DNA from: Isoetes taiwanensis
Lineage: Eukaryota > Streptophyta > Lycopodiopsida > Isoetales > Isoetaceae
NCBI GenBank assembly: GCA_021234155.1
Contig: JAJEKV010000099.1
Span: 2,362,165 to 2,426,164, forward strand
DNA length: 64,000 nucleotides
Direction: 5' to 3'
Part shown: positions 1 through 11,408 of the stretch, piece after piece
How positions within the stretch are numbered: position 1 is the first letter of the stretch
Layout: every line of letters begins with the position of its first letter
The notes under the pieces: model-generated
The model's database searches: none
The model's input: only the letters and a program-made list of their open reading frames with translations
What the model was told of the DNA's origin: nothing
Position numbers and translations under genes: made by a program

Positions 1-462
1 CAGAAGAGGATGCATAAATATATTTGGTTACCTCATAGTTTGTATCCCTGAGACCAACCTGCTCCAACCAAATCCACAGGTCAGATTTGCATGTGCCATG
101 GTATCTCGAATATGGGCAGCTGTCGAAGGAATCGTAACAGACCTGTGCAAATTCCCCATATTTTATTATCTCATACCTTAGATCAATGTCCAAAGGATCG
201 AGCAGCCCCTCCCAGTCTTTCTCACCCTGTATGTCTCTCCATTTGAAGCTGAGGCTGCTTAGTTTTAGCCCCCTTGCTGCGATCTGATTTTCTGATTTTC
301 TGGTGCCGGGATGTAATGCTGCAGAGAAATTTGTGGTGCTCTAATGCTGATTTCTGGCGATCTCTGCTCATGCCCGTGCATTGGCTGCACCAGATCCTTT
401 GCCATGCTCATTGTCACCCTTTCATTGATTTGCACAAAGCTAAGGCTGCAAAATGGGCGCTC
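1..462 (-). pseudogene. Chloroplast phospholipase A1 (class-3 lipase), 5' part, copy A, split by retrotransposon
   Basis: Minus-strand coding sequence for the N-terminal third of a DAD1-like/PLA1-I lipase, a galactolipid or phospholipid sn-1 acylhydrolase family that acts in plastids. Readable family landmarks, 5' to 3' on the minus strand, are WRDIQGEKDWEGLLDPLD, then YGEFAQVCYDSFD, SRYHGTCK and NYEVTKYIYASS; after these the gene leaves the window. A run of five G at about 270-274 breaks the frame between the transit-peptide part and the mature part; copy B has four, and three would restore a single frame. The 5' end at 463 is interrupted by the chromovirus LTR, and the initiating ATG lies 12.5 kb away at 13,008-13,010. 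Downstream in-frame Met codons (for example in VTMSMAKD) could allow truncated translation. The family is clear; activity is not, because the catalytic part is off-window. Confidence 0.85.
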
Positions 463-1980
463 TGCGTGGCGTTCCAGCCAAGATATCACGGTCTCGGGGC
501 GTATAATCATCTTTGCCTGGAATCGCAGCACGCCATTCCGGATTGGCGACGCGGTCGGCGGCGTGTAGCCAGGTGGGTAGCACATTTACCAATGTGCACA
601 TTTATTAAGGTGCACACCTTTCCATGTGGGCACATTTTGCCACCTAGCCATTAAAGGCAAGTGGACCCATTCCCAATTATCCCACATGCCTAAAGGGATA
701 ATTGGAAACCCTAGTCTTACATTCTTGTCTATTTAGGAGGAGAAACCCTAACTTGCCCATTTTTCGTTCCTAGGGTTTTAGAGCTCTGTTTTGGCTGCCC
801 CAGGAGCCAAAACCGCCTCCCAGAAGCTGTCTAAGCGAATTGCACCATTAGTTCTCCTTGATTCGAGCAGTTCAGCAGGATGGTGGAACTCAGGTCAGGA
901 GGAGCAACTCAAGGATCAGGTATTTAGCCAATTGAATAGCTTAAACCGTCTCTCAGCCTTAGAATCAGTAGGTTTAGCCTATTAAATTGGCCATAGCAGC
1001 CCTCTAGATCTCTAGATACCAGACTCTAACTAAAGAACCTAATTCTATGACATAGATTAGATCCAGTTCTTTAGTTCTCTGTGATGTATGTGGATGATGT
1101 ATATCTGTGAACTCCTTGTATTGGGAAGGGGGGTAGAGACCTCAAGCTTGGTAGTAGATGCTCCTAGATTAGCCTCTCTATCACACTATAGATTCGGCCT
1201 GTGCACAAGAACCACACCTGGTTGTGGGTGAAGGGGCCAGATTAGCTAAGAAGGAGGTTCGTGTCCTGACTCTTGAACGATCCCTCTGGTGTGTAAGGCC
1301 CTCTGGGGATCATTGTGACTAGGTCTAATGGCTTACCAGAGTGCGGGTGGGGCATGGGCTCGACACGTGGAGTGGTGTACACTTTCCAGTGGGTTGGTCA
1401 TTATAAGGCGGTGGCCCTCTAGTCACCTTGAGTCATCATGTAGACCTCGGAGGGAGTGATCCCTACCGCCCCATCGGGCCGGGAGATGCAACCCGGGAAT
1501 AGCCCTTTTGGCTATGCATCCGTGGGACTCTGATCAAGTCCCAACACTTTTCAGCCTACTGCAAAGTGTGCACGGGAGGGGCGGATGGAGTGGACAACCC
1601 TATGCCATGTTCTTATGCCGCCCAAATCCATTGCCATGAATTCCATGGCAATGAACTCACGGAGACCCAAAAGTCGGGTCATTCCTTCGAGTCTGAGCCT
1701 TGGGTAGGACCCCTATGTATGATCTTGATCATTGTCTCGCAGATGTTGATGCACCACCCTTCGAGGTGGATATGTGATTATGTTGTATACCGACATGTAT
1801 GTTTTGCTCCGCAGACTAGGTAGGCCCCGAGGGAGGCGGGGTAAAATGACCCTTCACTCTTCCCACGGGACTCGGCATGCCGTGATTGTGGAGGGCCATG
1901 TATCGGTATGGAGCTGGTATGGGGATGAACTCTGTTTGTATACGGTGAGTGCACCGTGATACACAGTAGGGGAAGTCACA
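463..1980 (+). repeat. 5' LTR, copy A
   Basis: About 1.52 kb, matching 11,409-12,979 along its length. Its start is corrupted (TGCGTGGCGTTCC where the 3' LTR has TGTGACGTTCC) and it ends GAAGTCACA just before the primer-binding site. The short open frames inside it (for example 791-985) also occur in the other LTRs and do not resemble a protein. Confidence 0.92.
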
Positions 1981-1982
1981 AG

Positions 1983-2000
1983 TGGTATCGAGCCAGGTTC
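1983..2000 (+). promoter_or_regulatory. Primer-binding site (initiator tRNA-Met), copy A
   Basis: TGGTATCGAGCCAGG lies 2 bp after the LTR. The usual plant initiator-tRNA-Met site reads TGGTATCAGAGC; here the A of its only CAG is missing. Copy B shows the same loss at 27,856-27,871. Confidence 0.85.
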
Positions 2001-2184
2001 TTGGTGACCAAGGGCAAAAAGCGACCATGCTCCCCAAGAGTACTAACTTGATAGGATTCGCAAAACCTCGAAAAATGGGAAATTTTTTTCTCATTTTTGT
2101 AGTATATGCTAAGCTAGTGTGATTAAAGCGAATGGAAACATAAAAGACTAAAATTAGTGAGCCAACCTTTCGGAAAGTAGGATG

Positions 2185-2469
2185 GTCTCACACGTCGCCG
2201 CACTGGGACGGATAATGAGAATCTCATTTTCGGGTGAATTAAGCGTGAGACATTCAAAATTTTTGAAACACACTAAAAAGTCATAAATTACAGAAAAATA
2301 ACTTGATAATTCTAATTTTAAGCTAGGAATTAGTAGAATTGGCATATCATATCCCTAGAAACATGCTTAGAAAGTATAAAATTTAGCATCAGAAAATTCC
2401 ATGTCTCGCACGTCGCGCCAGGACAGAAAATGAACTTTTCATTATCGGTCTTGGCGCAACGTGTGAGAC
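2185..2469 (+). promoter_or_regulatory. Pair of 67-bp near-palindromes upstream of the H3-like gene, copy A
   Basis: Two 67-bp units, 2,185-2,251 and 2,403-2,469, with arms like GTCTCACACGTCGCGCC and its inverse GGCGCAACGTGTGAGAC around an A/T-rich centre (GAAAATGAACTTTTCATT). The second unit is better preserved. They lie between the primer-binding site and a TATA box. They could be dimeric transcription-factor sites or RNA hairpins. Confidence 0.8.
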
Positions 2470-2547
2470 CATGCTTGAATTTAGGTGTTCTAGGTGTTCC
2501 AGATGAACCAAAAAGATAGTTTGAAATTTGACCCAAAATCACCCGCC

Positions 2548-2555
2548 TATAAATA
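2548..2555 (+). promoter_or_regulatory. TATA box of the H3-like gene, copy A
   Basis: CCTATAAATAGACC stands 86 bp before the ATG at 2,634 and about 80 bp after the palindrome pair. The second accessory gene has an equivalent box in the same context (CTATAAATAGGTCC). Confidence 0.65.
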
Positions 2556-2633
2556 GACCTAGGCCCCCCATTTCCGCGTCCCTTAGTCTCGTCATCAACG
2601 AACCATCAGGCGATCAGACCCCGCCCTCCACCG

Positions 2634-3315
2634 ATGACTCGGACAAAGATTACGTCCCCTAACACTGAGGGGGCAAGCTCTTCAAAACCCCCGGTCGTGG
2701 AGAAGGAAGTACCTGAGCAGGTGGCACCTGAGCAGGAGCAGGCCGGGCAGGCGCCGAAGCCCCCACCTTACCCGACGTGGGATAGGAACAAAGCCCAACG
2801 GCCACAACGGGAGGCGTATGTGATAGACCCCGTAAAGGTTTATCAAAAGAAGATGAAGGAACACAATGCCTTCATGGCGAAGTGGGAAGCATATAACGCA
2901 TACTATCAGGAGAACATGGTACGGACTATCGAGGGCGGACATCCGACAAGGAGCCAGACCCTAAAGCCACCACCACCAAAGCCCAAGCTTCCTAGAGGGC
3001 CAGGAAAGAAGCGGACCGGGAGGAAGCAGACGGAGCAGAGAGCCCTCAAGGAAATCCGGCACTTCCAGCGAAGTTACGGATTTTTGATCCCTCGTGCACC
3101 GTTCCAGCGCCTAGTCCGAGAGGTCATCCAGGAGTACAATACGGATATGAGGGTGACCGACGAAATGTTGTTGTGCCCTACGAGGGAGGCAAAGAAGCAG
3201 CGGCTGGTGCAAAGACTTTGAAGATTCGACGGCCGCGCAGTTCACGCTGAAGAGAGTCACACTTATGAGGCAAGACATGCATCTTGCTAGGCACATTAAG
3301 GGAGAACGCCCTTAA
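2634..3315 (+). CDS. Retrotransposon-encoded histone H3-like protein (CENH3-like), copy A
   Basis: Codes for about 226 residues. The last ~90 form an H3 histone fold: alpha-N with ALKEIRHFQ, then LIPRAPFQRLVREV, a loop-1 region NTDMRVTDE, an alpha-2 region ending in FEDS, and, from 3,245 on, VTLMRQDMHLARHIKGE. ALKEIRHFQ, LIPxAxF and RVTLMR are signatures of plant centromeric H3, whereas FQRLVRE and the loop-1 length fit canonical H3. The start reads MTRTKITS, echoing the H3 tail start, but the tail is about 135 residues long, rich in Pro, Glu and Lys, against about 43 in H3. Position 9 is Asn rather than Lys. In this copy the frame breaks at about 3,178-3,235, at CAG/CTG sites; copy B reads through to the normal H3 C terminus. 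It presumably acts in the nucleus; the role is inferred, not shown. Confidence 0.88.
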
Positions 3316-3917
3316 ACCTTTTGTAAATAATAGAAAAATTTTGTTAATATAAAGAAATTTTGGGTAAATAATATGTTTAATCTTGCTTAATAGGGTTAAG
3401 ATATTGAATTCTGGCTTTTGTTTTGGTTAAAATGGACTTTTTGAGCAAAATTGAGACGATGTCTCACGTCAGCGCCCGGGGACGGAAAATGAACTTTTCA
3501 TTTTTGGGCCGGGCATAACGTGTGAACCATGCCCAAAAATACCGAAACTGCTCCAAATTGACCAAATAAGGAGTCAATTACGCCTAACTCGGCGAAGTCC
3601 AAAGAGAATTAGACCCTCAGACCACCTAAATTAGAAACTTTAGCCCATCTAGAGCCAATGTCTCACACGTCGCGCCAGAGCAGAAAATGAACTTTTCATT
3701 ATCGATGCAGGAAATAGCGGTGAGACCTCCTGCGCTATTTTCTTCACCATGCCATATCCAAATGATCTCCAGTCGTTGCAATAGGTTCATTAGTTGTTCT
3801 TAGCATGCTCAAACCCTAAAAGTAGTCCTCAAATTCTCAATTGTACCTCTTAATAGATTAGAATCGCCCAATCCCAGTAAATTCTAAGTCATCCAAAAAT
3901 TAGGGTTTTCCCCTTTC
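3316..3917 (+). promoter_or_regulatory. Intergenic control region with second palindrome pair, copy A
   Basis: AT-rich spacer between the two accessory genes. It holds two more 67-bp near-palindromes, about 3,461-3,528 and 3,660-3,726, of the same family as those at 2,185-2,469. The first is corrupted relative to copy B (29,321-29,387). No coding frame is evident. Confidence 0.75.
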
Positions 3918-3925
3918 TATAAATA
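3918..3925 (+). promoter_or_regulatory. TATA box of the second accessory gene, copy A
   Basis: TTTCTATAAATAGGTCCCC lies 121 bp before the ATG at 4,039 and about 190 bp after the palindrome pair. It is preserved unchanged in copy B (29,775-29,782). Confidence 0.65.
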
Positions 3926-4038
3926 GGTCCCCATTTCTCAATTAGCACCCTACAAGTTTGCTCTCAACTGCTTAGGCAATCTTCCAACTCCCCGGTAGGC
4001 TTACGCATCTGTTTGCTAGTCTCTTCTTCGCTAGATCA

Positions 4039-5528
4039 ATGGCCACTGCTGACTTCAGGCGATGGTACAACGCCAGTACCCATGCTGCCGAGGCTGATGT
4101 CAATGACATCTTCCGAGTCTTTGGGAAAGAAATAGATATCCAAGCCACTTTGAATGCAACCCCAGCATATAGACAAGTCTTAGCAGAGTTCCAAGCTAGG
4201 GTAGGACCCTCCCTAATGCCTTGCATAGGCTATTTTGTTCCCCGCCCATCCCTTCAAGCAGCCTTGGGTGATGTCCCGAACATCGCCAAGTACTTGACCA
4301 ACAAGGCACGAGGCTGCTAGATTACATGGTCCCGGACGGTTAGACGGGGACCAAGTATTTCTCCTACTTGCCGCCCTAGCCATTTTCCTATCCCAGGTGC
4401 CAAAAACCCAATGGGGGCAACCTCTATTCCTCCCATGGAGGTGGACCCCATAGCAGAGGTAAGAGCGGATGCTTTTTCAAGATCGGCAAGAGCAAGAAGG
4501 AAGAGAAGAAGAAGAGGAGCCGGACGGCTAAGAGTACCACGAGCTCGACTTTAGAAGAAGAATGGCGGCAAGCGTAAGAGGAGCTGGCCAACCCGGCGGG
4601 CCGGCAAAACCTCGAGTTGCTTCCCCACTTGGGCTAGGCATCACAAGCCCTAGCCCCCATCATCATCGGCGGTGAGGAGTATGCTCCTCGGCCGACATCG
4701 AACCTCGAATCACGGGAAGAGGGAGCTCCGCTGATGAGTCTTTGCAACAACTTCTGGCAGCAACGATTTAAACGACTTCATCGTCAGGGGAGCCTCGGAC
4801 TTCCGCTTCAAGTCGAAGCCGACACCTACGGGAGTCGACTTAGACATCAGGCCTACAACAACATAAGGCGGGTTATGGAGGCCGGAGAACCATCGGAAGA
4901 AGAGCTCCTCGCCATTCGGGGAGGCGGATGGGGATCGAGGCAAGACCACCGGCATCTTGATGCGAGCCCCTCGACACCACCTCCAAAGAAGAGGAGCGAG
5001 GAATCGACATCAGGCGAGTCGACTCGACAATTGCAGACTACCGAGAACTGACTGAGGTGGAGGTCGACGAGTACGCCGGACGGCATAGAGCTGGAGGCCA
5101 AGCAAGTGGGGAATCATCTGCGACACATAACGCGGCCAGTCGCCGAGGTACTACACGCCTCGGCTGGCGGATGGGAGAATAGCGGTGATACGCGCAAATT
5201 CAGCCGGGCGAAGAGGGAGTGTTCATGCTCATTGCACTCTCTCGGGCTTTGGCGGGCATGCTCGAATAGTCGTAAATGTCGACTATGATGTCTTAGTCAA
5301 AGGCGATGGCACTCGACCTCTTCGACCGGCTGCGTGCCCTACCGACGGCAGGGAAGATTGGCAGTAACCGCGGCCTACACCTCCGACCGCAGAGTAGAGG
5401 AGTTGGTGACAACATTACAGGGCGGGACGTCAACTAATGTCCTTAGGAACTTGGGACGCTCCATAGGAACGACCCAAGTTAAAAAGTTCCTTGAGGACAA
5501 CCCATCTTACCGGCGATTTCAAGATTAG
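4039..5528 (+). CDS. Unrecognised acidic accessory protein of the chromovirus, copy A (frames broken)
   Basis: Aligns over its full length with 29,897-31,408 of copy B, where it is better preserved. Begins MATADFRRWYNAST. Intact stretches are about 4,039-4,310 and 5,390-5,528; the latter encodes the C terminus (VEELVTTLQGG ... FLEDNPSYRRFQD). The middle is scrambled by changes at CAG/CTG sites (for example CCTGACAG in copy B reads CCCGGACGG here). I recognise no family. It could be a histone chaperone-like partner of the neighbouring H3-like protein, because of its acidic middle, but this is a guess. Confidence 0.65.
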
Positions 5529-5702
5529 TAGACTCTTGATCCCGGAGATCTTGTACTAAAATATTATATAATATAAATATAATTTCTTTTGCACTTTAAA
5601 TATTTTGTCGATGTATTTTGTCCCCAACTATACCAACAAACATAAATAATGCAAGAGAACAAGTAAAACTAACTATATAGCCATGAATTACTTGTGTATG
5701 CA
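5529..5702 (+). other. AT-rich leader before gag, copy A
   Basis: Very AT-rich spacer, identical in copy B (31,409-31,577). It ends with an ATG-led frame that hits an in-frame TAG just before gag, in a stretch that also resembles a splice acceptor (TGTATGCAG, then GGCTCAG). Confidence 0.5.
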
Positions 5703-6656
5703 GCTAGAGGCCTAGGCTCAGGGGAACGACAATGCCGAGATCATATGGAAGAACAGAGTCCGCCCAGGCCACCCCCGGCAAGGAACCTGTATGAGGAATT
5801 TGGACCCATGACCCCAGAAGAGGAAATATCACAGATGAGGATGGACCTTGAGCAGATAAAGGCTTTGCTGGCCACACAAGCAGGAGTGGGTTCGGTGGGC
5901 AACGCTCAGTTGCCGCAAGCATCAGCTCGGAAAACAGGAAGGGACAAGAAGAGGAGCAAGAGAAGGAGGTCCTCCAGCTCGGAATCCTCCGACAAGCTCA
6001 GATTCGGACTCCGACTCCGAGGAAGAGGAAGAGCCGGCCCAGGACCGTAGAGATGGAAGGCAGAGGGACACCACAGATGCAAGGCAGAGGGATACCACGG
6101 AGGATGGACGACAAAAGGGACACAAGAGCCTCGACTACCGTAAGAAGGTAGATTCTCGCATTGGGAAACATATGGAAGGCCGGGGAAGCTCGAGCAATTC
6201 TCAGCGAAATGTGTCGGTCGCATGGAGGCAGAGGCTTGGCACCGATAGGGATGAGATAATATGGGCAACGCTTATGGTATGAAGGACAAGGATAAAGACA
6301 AGGTGGCAACAGCCAACCTGAAAGGAGCAGCACGCATTTGGTGGAAGGGATATGCAAAGGCCCATGGCTTGAGCAGGGATGCTTGCAGGTTCAGAAAGTT
6401 TGCTAAAGCCTTCAAGCGCCACTACGTCCCAAGGGAACATAAGTCCAGCATGATGCAGCAGTTCCATAGGTTGCAACAGTGGAAACAAATCAGTCCAGAA
6501 ATATACGCAGAGGAATTCATGAGGCTAAGGCTTTATGTGCCAAAGTTGGGTGAAAAGCATGCAGTGGAGAGCTATATTGAGGGGCTGAATGAGGAGATCC
6601 GCAAGCTTGTAAGGGCAATAAACCCTAAGACAAGATCGGCGAGTCCAAGGCAATAA
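5703..6656 (+). pseudogene. gag: gag, copy A
   Basis: Capsid-precursor coding region. The N-terminal part is acidic and proline-rich (EEFGPMTPEEEISQM), followed by a Lys/Arg/Ser tract (KKRSKRRRSSSSES). The retrotransposon gag domain then reads from about 6,261, with the typical LKGAARIWWKGYAKAH and the FMRLRLYVPKLGEKH helix region. The frame breaks at about 6,000-6,260. No CCHC zinc knuckle could be read in the damaged stretch after it. Confidence 0.85.
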
Positions 6657-6984
6657 GCTTGCAAGGGACAGGACCTCGTAATGAAGCAAAAGTGTGGTGA
6701 GGCGTGCCAGATACCGGGGATAAAGGCAAGGCAACAGGAGTTATAGCCCTAGGGTACCTAGTCCGTGTCCAAATTTAGAGCCCCATATGGTGGCAAACCA
6801 GGGGAAGCAAAGACGAAAAGAAGGTGTGTCCTTCAAGGACAAGCAGAAGGGTCAAACTACTCCCAGCAAGGCGGTCCTTTTGCGTGCAATGCCCAAGGAA
6901 AAGAGGCGTATGCATAGAAAAGCAGCCTTTTTTTCGTCCGTGCTTCCAGCCAAAGCCATAGGACAACCGAACCGCTCTTTACGC

Positions 6985-9900
6985 CATGAGTGCGGCAACT
7001 AGCGGAGTTGGGAGATTGGGACACTGCTTTGATCGACTTCCACAGGCAGCCCACACGATATATCGTGGTGAGTGCCATATCTTTGCCGCAATAGATCTGA
7101 GCAAGCGAGAGAGCCAAGATAAGGTAATTTCCACAAAGAGGGGAAGGCCAAAGCCAAGTCATTCATAGTCCCGATAGACTCGGGGAAGTAGCCATAACTT
7201 TGCATCCCCAGAATGGTTGAAATGTTGAAGTCGAAACCACTAAAGTCGGCCAAGGCCCGTTGTCTTAGCAAGTGGAGCAAGAAGGCGACGGCAGCAAGAG
7301 AATCAATTCGACATCGACTTGCGAGGGGTTAATATCCAGGATAGAGGCGAAGTAATGGGCATTGGCAAGTATGACTTGATCATAGGAATGGAGTATCTTG
7401 GACCAGCGGGGGCCATCATTGATTGTGGAAGCGGAAGGTGACCTTCCCACCGACGGCAAGAGATCGCCGAGATCGCGGTAAAGACGTTATTCCCATCATG
7501 CAAGTGCATGTCTTCTAAACGGATGCTCAAGTGCATCAAGAGCGGCGCAGTAGCATACATCTTCAAGCTTGAGATTGAAGAGCGAGTCGAAGAAAGCAAA
7601 GAAGACAAGGTGCTTTCGAAGCAAGTTGCCGGGCAAATAGCTAAGTTGCTCACAGAGTTCCACGATCTCTTTCCAGATGAGATCGAGCACCTCCCTCCTT
7701 ACAGGGGAGTCGGTGTGAGATAGCACTTTCGAACGGGAGCAAGCCGACAAGCAAGGCTCCATCTGGAATGACGACGCCAAGAGCCGTGAGCTAAAGAAGC
7801 AATTGCGGGGAGTTGGCGCTGACCTAGGTTTCATTAGACCTAGTGTCTCGCCATTTGGAGCGCCCATTCTTTTTGTCAAGAAGAAGGATGGCAGCTTGAG
7901 GATGTGCATAGACTATAGGCAGTTGAATAAGCACACCATCAAGAACAAGTATGCGCTTCCCATATCGGATGACTTGATGGATCAGCTCCAAGGGGCAAAG
8001 GTCTTCTCCAAAATCGACTTAAGGTCAGGTTATCACCAAATCCGGATAAAGGAAGAAGATATCCATAAGATGGCTTTCAGGACCAGGTATGGGCACTATG
8101 AATTCACGGTAATGCCTTTCGGCTTATCGAATGCCCCCGCAACGTTCATGAGGCTCATGAACGATATCTTCAGGGAGTTTTTAGACACCTTTGTGATTGT
8201 ATTCTTTGACGACATTTTGGTGTATAGCAGATCCCTTGAAGAGCATGTACAACACTTAAGGAGAGTGCTAGAGAAGTTGAAGAGGCACCAGTTGTACGCC
8301 AAGTTGTCGAAGTGCCACTTCACAACGGAGAAGGTGGAATACCTAGGTCATGTGATCTCAGCAGAAGGAATCTCGACGGATCCCGCCAAGATTGAAGCAG
8401 TGATTCAGTGGCCGGCACCGAAGAATGTACATGAGGTCAGAAGTCTTCTCGGCCTAGCGGTGGTACCACAGAAGTTCGCGGAAGAACTTTGCTAAGATAG
8501 CGCCCCGCTAATGGACACGACAAGGGCGTAGAAGGTGAAAGATTGGGCGAGCATTGGCACAAGAAAGCCCAATTGAATTGTTGAAGGAAGCGTTAACAAC
8601 CGCCCCGCCTTAACCCGCGCACTCCGGAGAAAGATAAGCTTGTAGCCCGCGGATGCAAGTAAGATAGCTTACAAAAAGGCTCATGCAAGAAGAGCGTGTG
8701 GTAGCGATGATTCCGTGAAGATGAACGATGCCGAACGCAAGGGCACCGACGCACGATCATCAGGAATTGCTTGCGGTTGTCGTGGCATTAAGAATTTGAG
8801 ACACTATCTTTTGGGAAGAAAGTTCCAATTGATGGCTGCACCATCGTGAGCCTCCAAAGATGTATTCACGCAACCACGCCCAACCCGAGGCGAGAAGGTG
8901 GATGGAGTTCCTGAGGAGTATGACTTTGATATAGTCTATGCCGTGGAAGCTCAATGTGGTAGCGGATGCGCTTTCAAGGCATCCCCCGACAACTAGAGTG
9001 CATTGCAATGCAATTTCGACGCCTCCAAATGACTTTGGTAAGAAGATTGAAGAGTCCTTGCCAACGGATGTGGATTTCGTGGAAGTATGGGCAAGCCTCT
9101 CTAGGGAGGCTAGAAATGCATAAGGAGCGGAAGCCTTCAAGCATTATAAGAAGGAAGGCAACCTGTTATACCATAAAGACAAGTTGTGCGACTCGAATCA
9201 TCAGTGTAAGGAAATTGATCCTCCACGACACGCGACAAAACAAACAATAGCTGGGGCCACGCGATTCATGAAGACATATTTCAAAAGCGCAGCAGCTATT
9301 ATTGGCCGGAATGAAGAAGGTGTAGCTCGCTACATCAAGGAATGTCAGCTACGCCAGACAAAGGCGAGCAACTCCAAATTCGTGGGCATTAGAGCCATTA
9401 GCGGTGCCAAACGCTAAGTGGGAGGTCATCAGCATGGACTTCATCACGGGACTCCCAAGGATCGTAAGAGGAAGGACGCTTTGATGGTAGTGGTCGATAA
9501 ATTGTCGAAGATGGCACATTTTGTGCCTTGCGTGACCAATGACACCGCTATGGATACAATGGGCTCTTCACCAAAGAGATCTTCGTGCTTCATGGCATGC
9601 CAAGGGAGATTATCTCCATGTGGATCCGAATTCATGAGCGCCTTTGGCAAGACCTCTTTGGCGATAATTCAGACCTGCTATCCATGAGCACGCATATCAT
9701 CCTCAGACGGATGGCCAAACCGAAGCGGACCAACAGGATTTTGGAGGACATGCTACTAACTATGTCCGAATAAGCAAGGTATGTGGGAAGAATTTATTCA
9801 ATTGGTGGAGTTTGCATACAATAGCACCAAGCAAGAATCATCCCAAATGTCGTCATTTATGATCAATTATGGCTATCAATGCCTAACTCCAGACACCTGG

Positions 9901-10520
9901 CACAATCCCGTGTCAAAGGTAGAAGTTTCGCAGCAGATGTTGGCCGACATGCAGCAGCTCGTGGAAGAAGTTCGAGGATATCTGCTAGCAGCAAGAAGTC
10001 GATAGAAGAGCATCGCCGACAAGCATCGAACAGTCAGAGAGTTCCAAGTTGGAGATGATGTATGGCTCAAGATCAAGGTAAAGCAGGCGAAGCTCCGCAT
10101 CGGTAATTGCAAGAAGCTTGCTCCAAGGTGGGCTGGACCTTTCAGAATAGTCAAGAGAGTAGGTAATCAATCCTACAAGCTAGACTTGCCAGCACACCTG
10201 AAGATTCATAAAGTCTTCCACGTGAGCTTATTGAAGAAGTACACTCCAAATCCAGACGAAGTCTTGGACACGCCAACGTTGTTGGAAATGACGGAGGAGC
10301 AGCTGGAAATAGTTCCAAAGTTGATTCTTGATAAAGCCTTCAAGAAAACGAGGAGATCAGAGTTTCTCCAATACTTGGTCAAGTGGAAACCCTTGCCAGT
10401 GGAAGATGCGACATGGGTACTTAAGAAAGATCTGATAAAGCAGTACCCAGTTCATGGAGCAATGGGACGGCAAGGTCATCTCCGAAGAAATCGGCTCAGG
10501 CATGTCGATTTGTGTAGATT
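6985..10520 (+). pseudogene. pol: pol (protease, RT, RNase H, integrase, chromodomain), copy A, heavily frame-broken
   Basis: Protease region at about 7,150-7,500. Reverse transcriptase at about 7,803-8,495 in one clean frame, with [16 protein letters not shown] and FFDDILVYS. RNase H at about 8,600-8,995, badly scrambled. Integrase at about 9,170-10,190, ending in HKVFHVSLLKKY. Chromodomain at about 10,330-10,440, with FLQYLVKWK and ATWVLKK. In copy B the same region is mostly open, and the differences cluster at CAG/CTG sites (for example CAACCTGAGG there, CAACCCGAGG here). Real decay and read error cannot be separated from this window alone. Confidence 0.9.
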
Positions 10521-11395
10521 AATTCTATGTGTAGTTAAGATTAATCTACGCATGCAACCTATGCTAGGTATGGGTCGCATGCGTTGTTACCGATGATGAG
10601 ACCACTACGGTGATCTCTAGGGCGTGGTGTAATGTCAATGTAGGCATGACCGCATTTCCGCTTGGACGAGTGGAAGGTAGATTAGAAAGTCTACTTCTGT
10701 CCCACGGAAGTAGACGACCTCGAGAGAAAGGAGGTCATTGAGGAATGCATTGATAGGAAAGGCACCTTTAGCCCCATATATGCTTTGATAGGAGGAATCT
10801 ATCCTTCACGCCCCATATACGGGAAGGATATCCTCCACGCTGGGCAACTAGAGGTGTAGGCATGAGCGACATATAGGCACGATAGGACGCTGTCTCCACG
10901 GCCACGATGGAAGAATCATCCTCTTCCTACGCCGGGAGATTAGCCATGCATTCATGTAGATAGGTGGGGTGGTCACCATATAACCAAAATTTTATTAATA
11001 AATAAATGGTACTAACGTAGTGTCGACCTGCAGGCCAATAGAGCGCTCCGGAGGGCAAGGAGGTCGAAGCTATTTAAGACTTGGTAAACACAAATTTTGT
11101 TGGAATGTGTTGCAAGGAATGAAGAGTACCTCGAACAATAATTATGAAATGTTAAAATTTTGATAAACTAAATGGTCGTGATAAGTGAATTATTGAGTAA
11201 CTTGTTTTAACGATGTTATGAATTGATAAGTTATTTAATAAGTTAAGGGCGTAATAATGTTTTAAAAATATTACCTTAAGGTAATCTTGATAAATGTGTA
11301 AGTATTATAGTAGTATATTGTATGCATCAGGTTGATTGCAGATAAGGAAGACTCCAAGGTGGGGAGACCCACGATGCTGCGGACAACATCATTTC
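10521..11395 (+). other. Non-coding 3' region of the chromovirus, copy A
   Basis: About 0.9 kb between pol and the polypurine tract. Near its start a short inverted repeat, TAGATTAAT ... ATTAATCTA, spans about 10,515-10,550. Copy B has a 102-codon frame here (36,443-36,751) that is broken in copy A and resembles nothing I know. The last 500 bp are AT-rich with no coding potential. Confidence 0.5.
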
Positions 11396-11408
11396 AAGGT
11401 GGGGAGAA
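11396..11408 (+). promoter_or_regulatory. Polypurine tract, copy A
   Basis: AAGGTGGGGAGAA directly precedes the TGTGACG start of the 3' LTR, the standard plus-strand primer position. A near copy, AAGGTGGGGAGA, lies about 45 bp upstream. Confidence 0.85.

Noticed and set aside
791-985. A 64-codon open frame in the LTR
   Set aside because: It repeats at 37,647-37,841 because both lie in LTRs, resembles no protein and lies where non-coding LTR sequence is expected.
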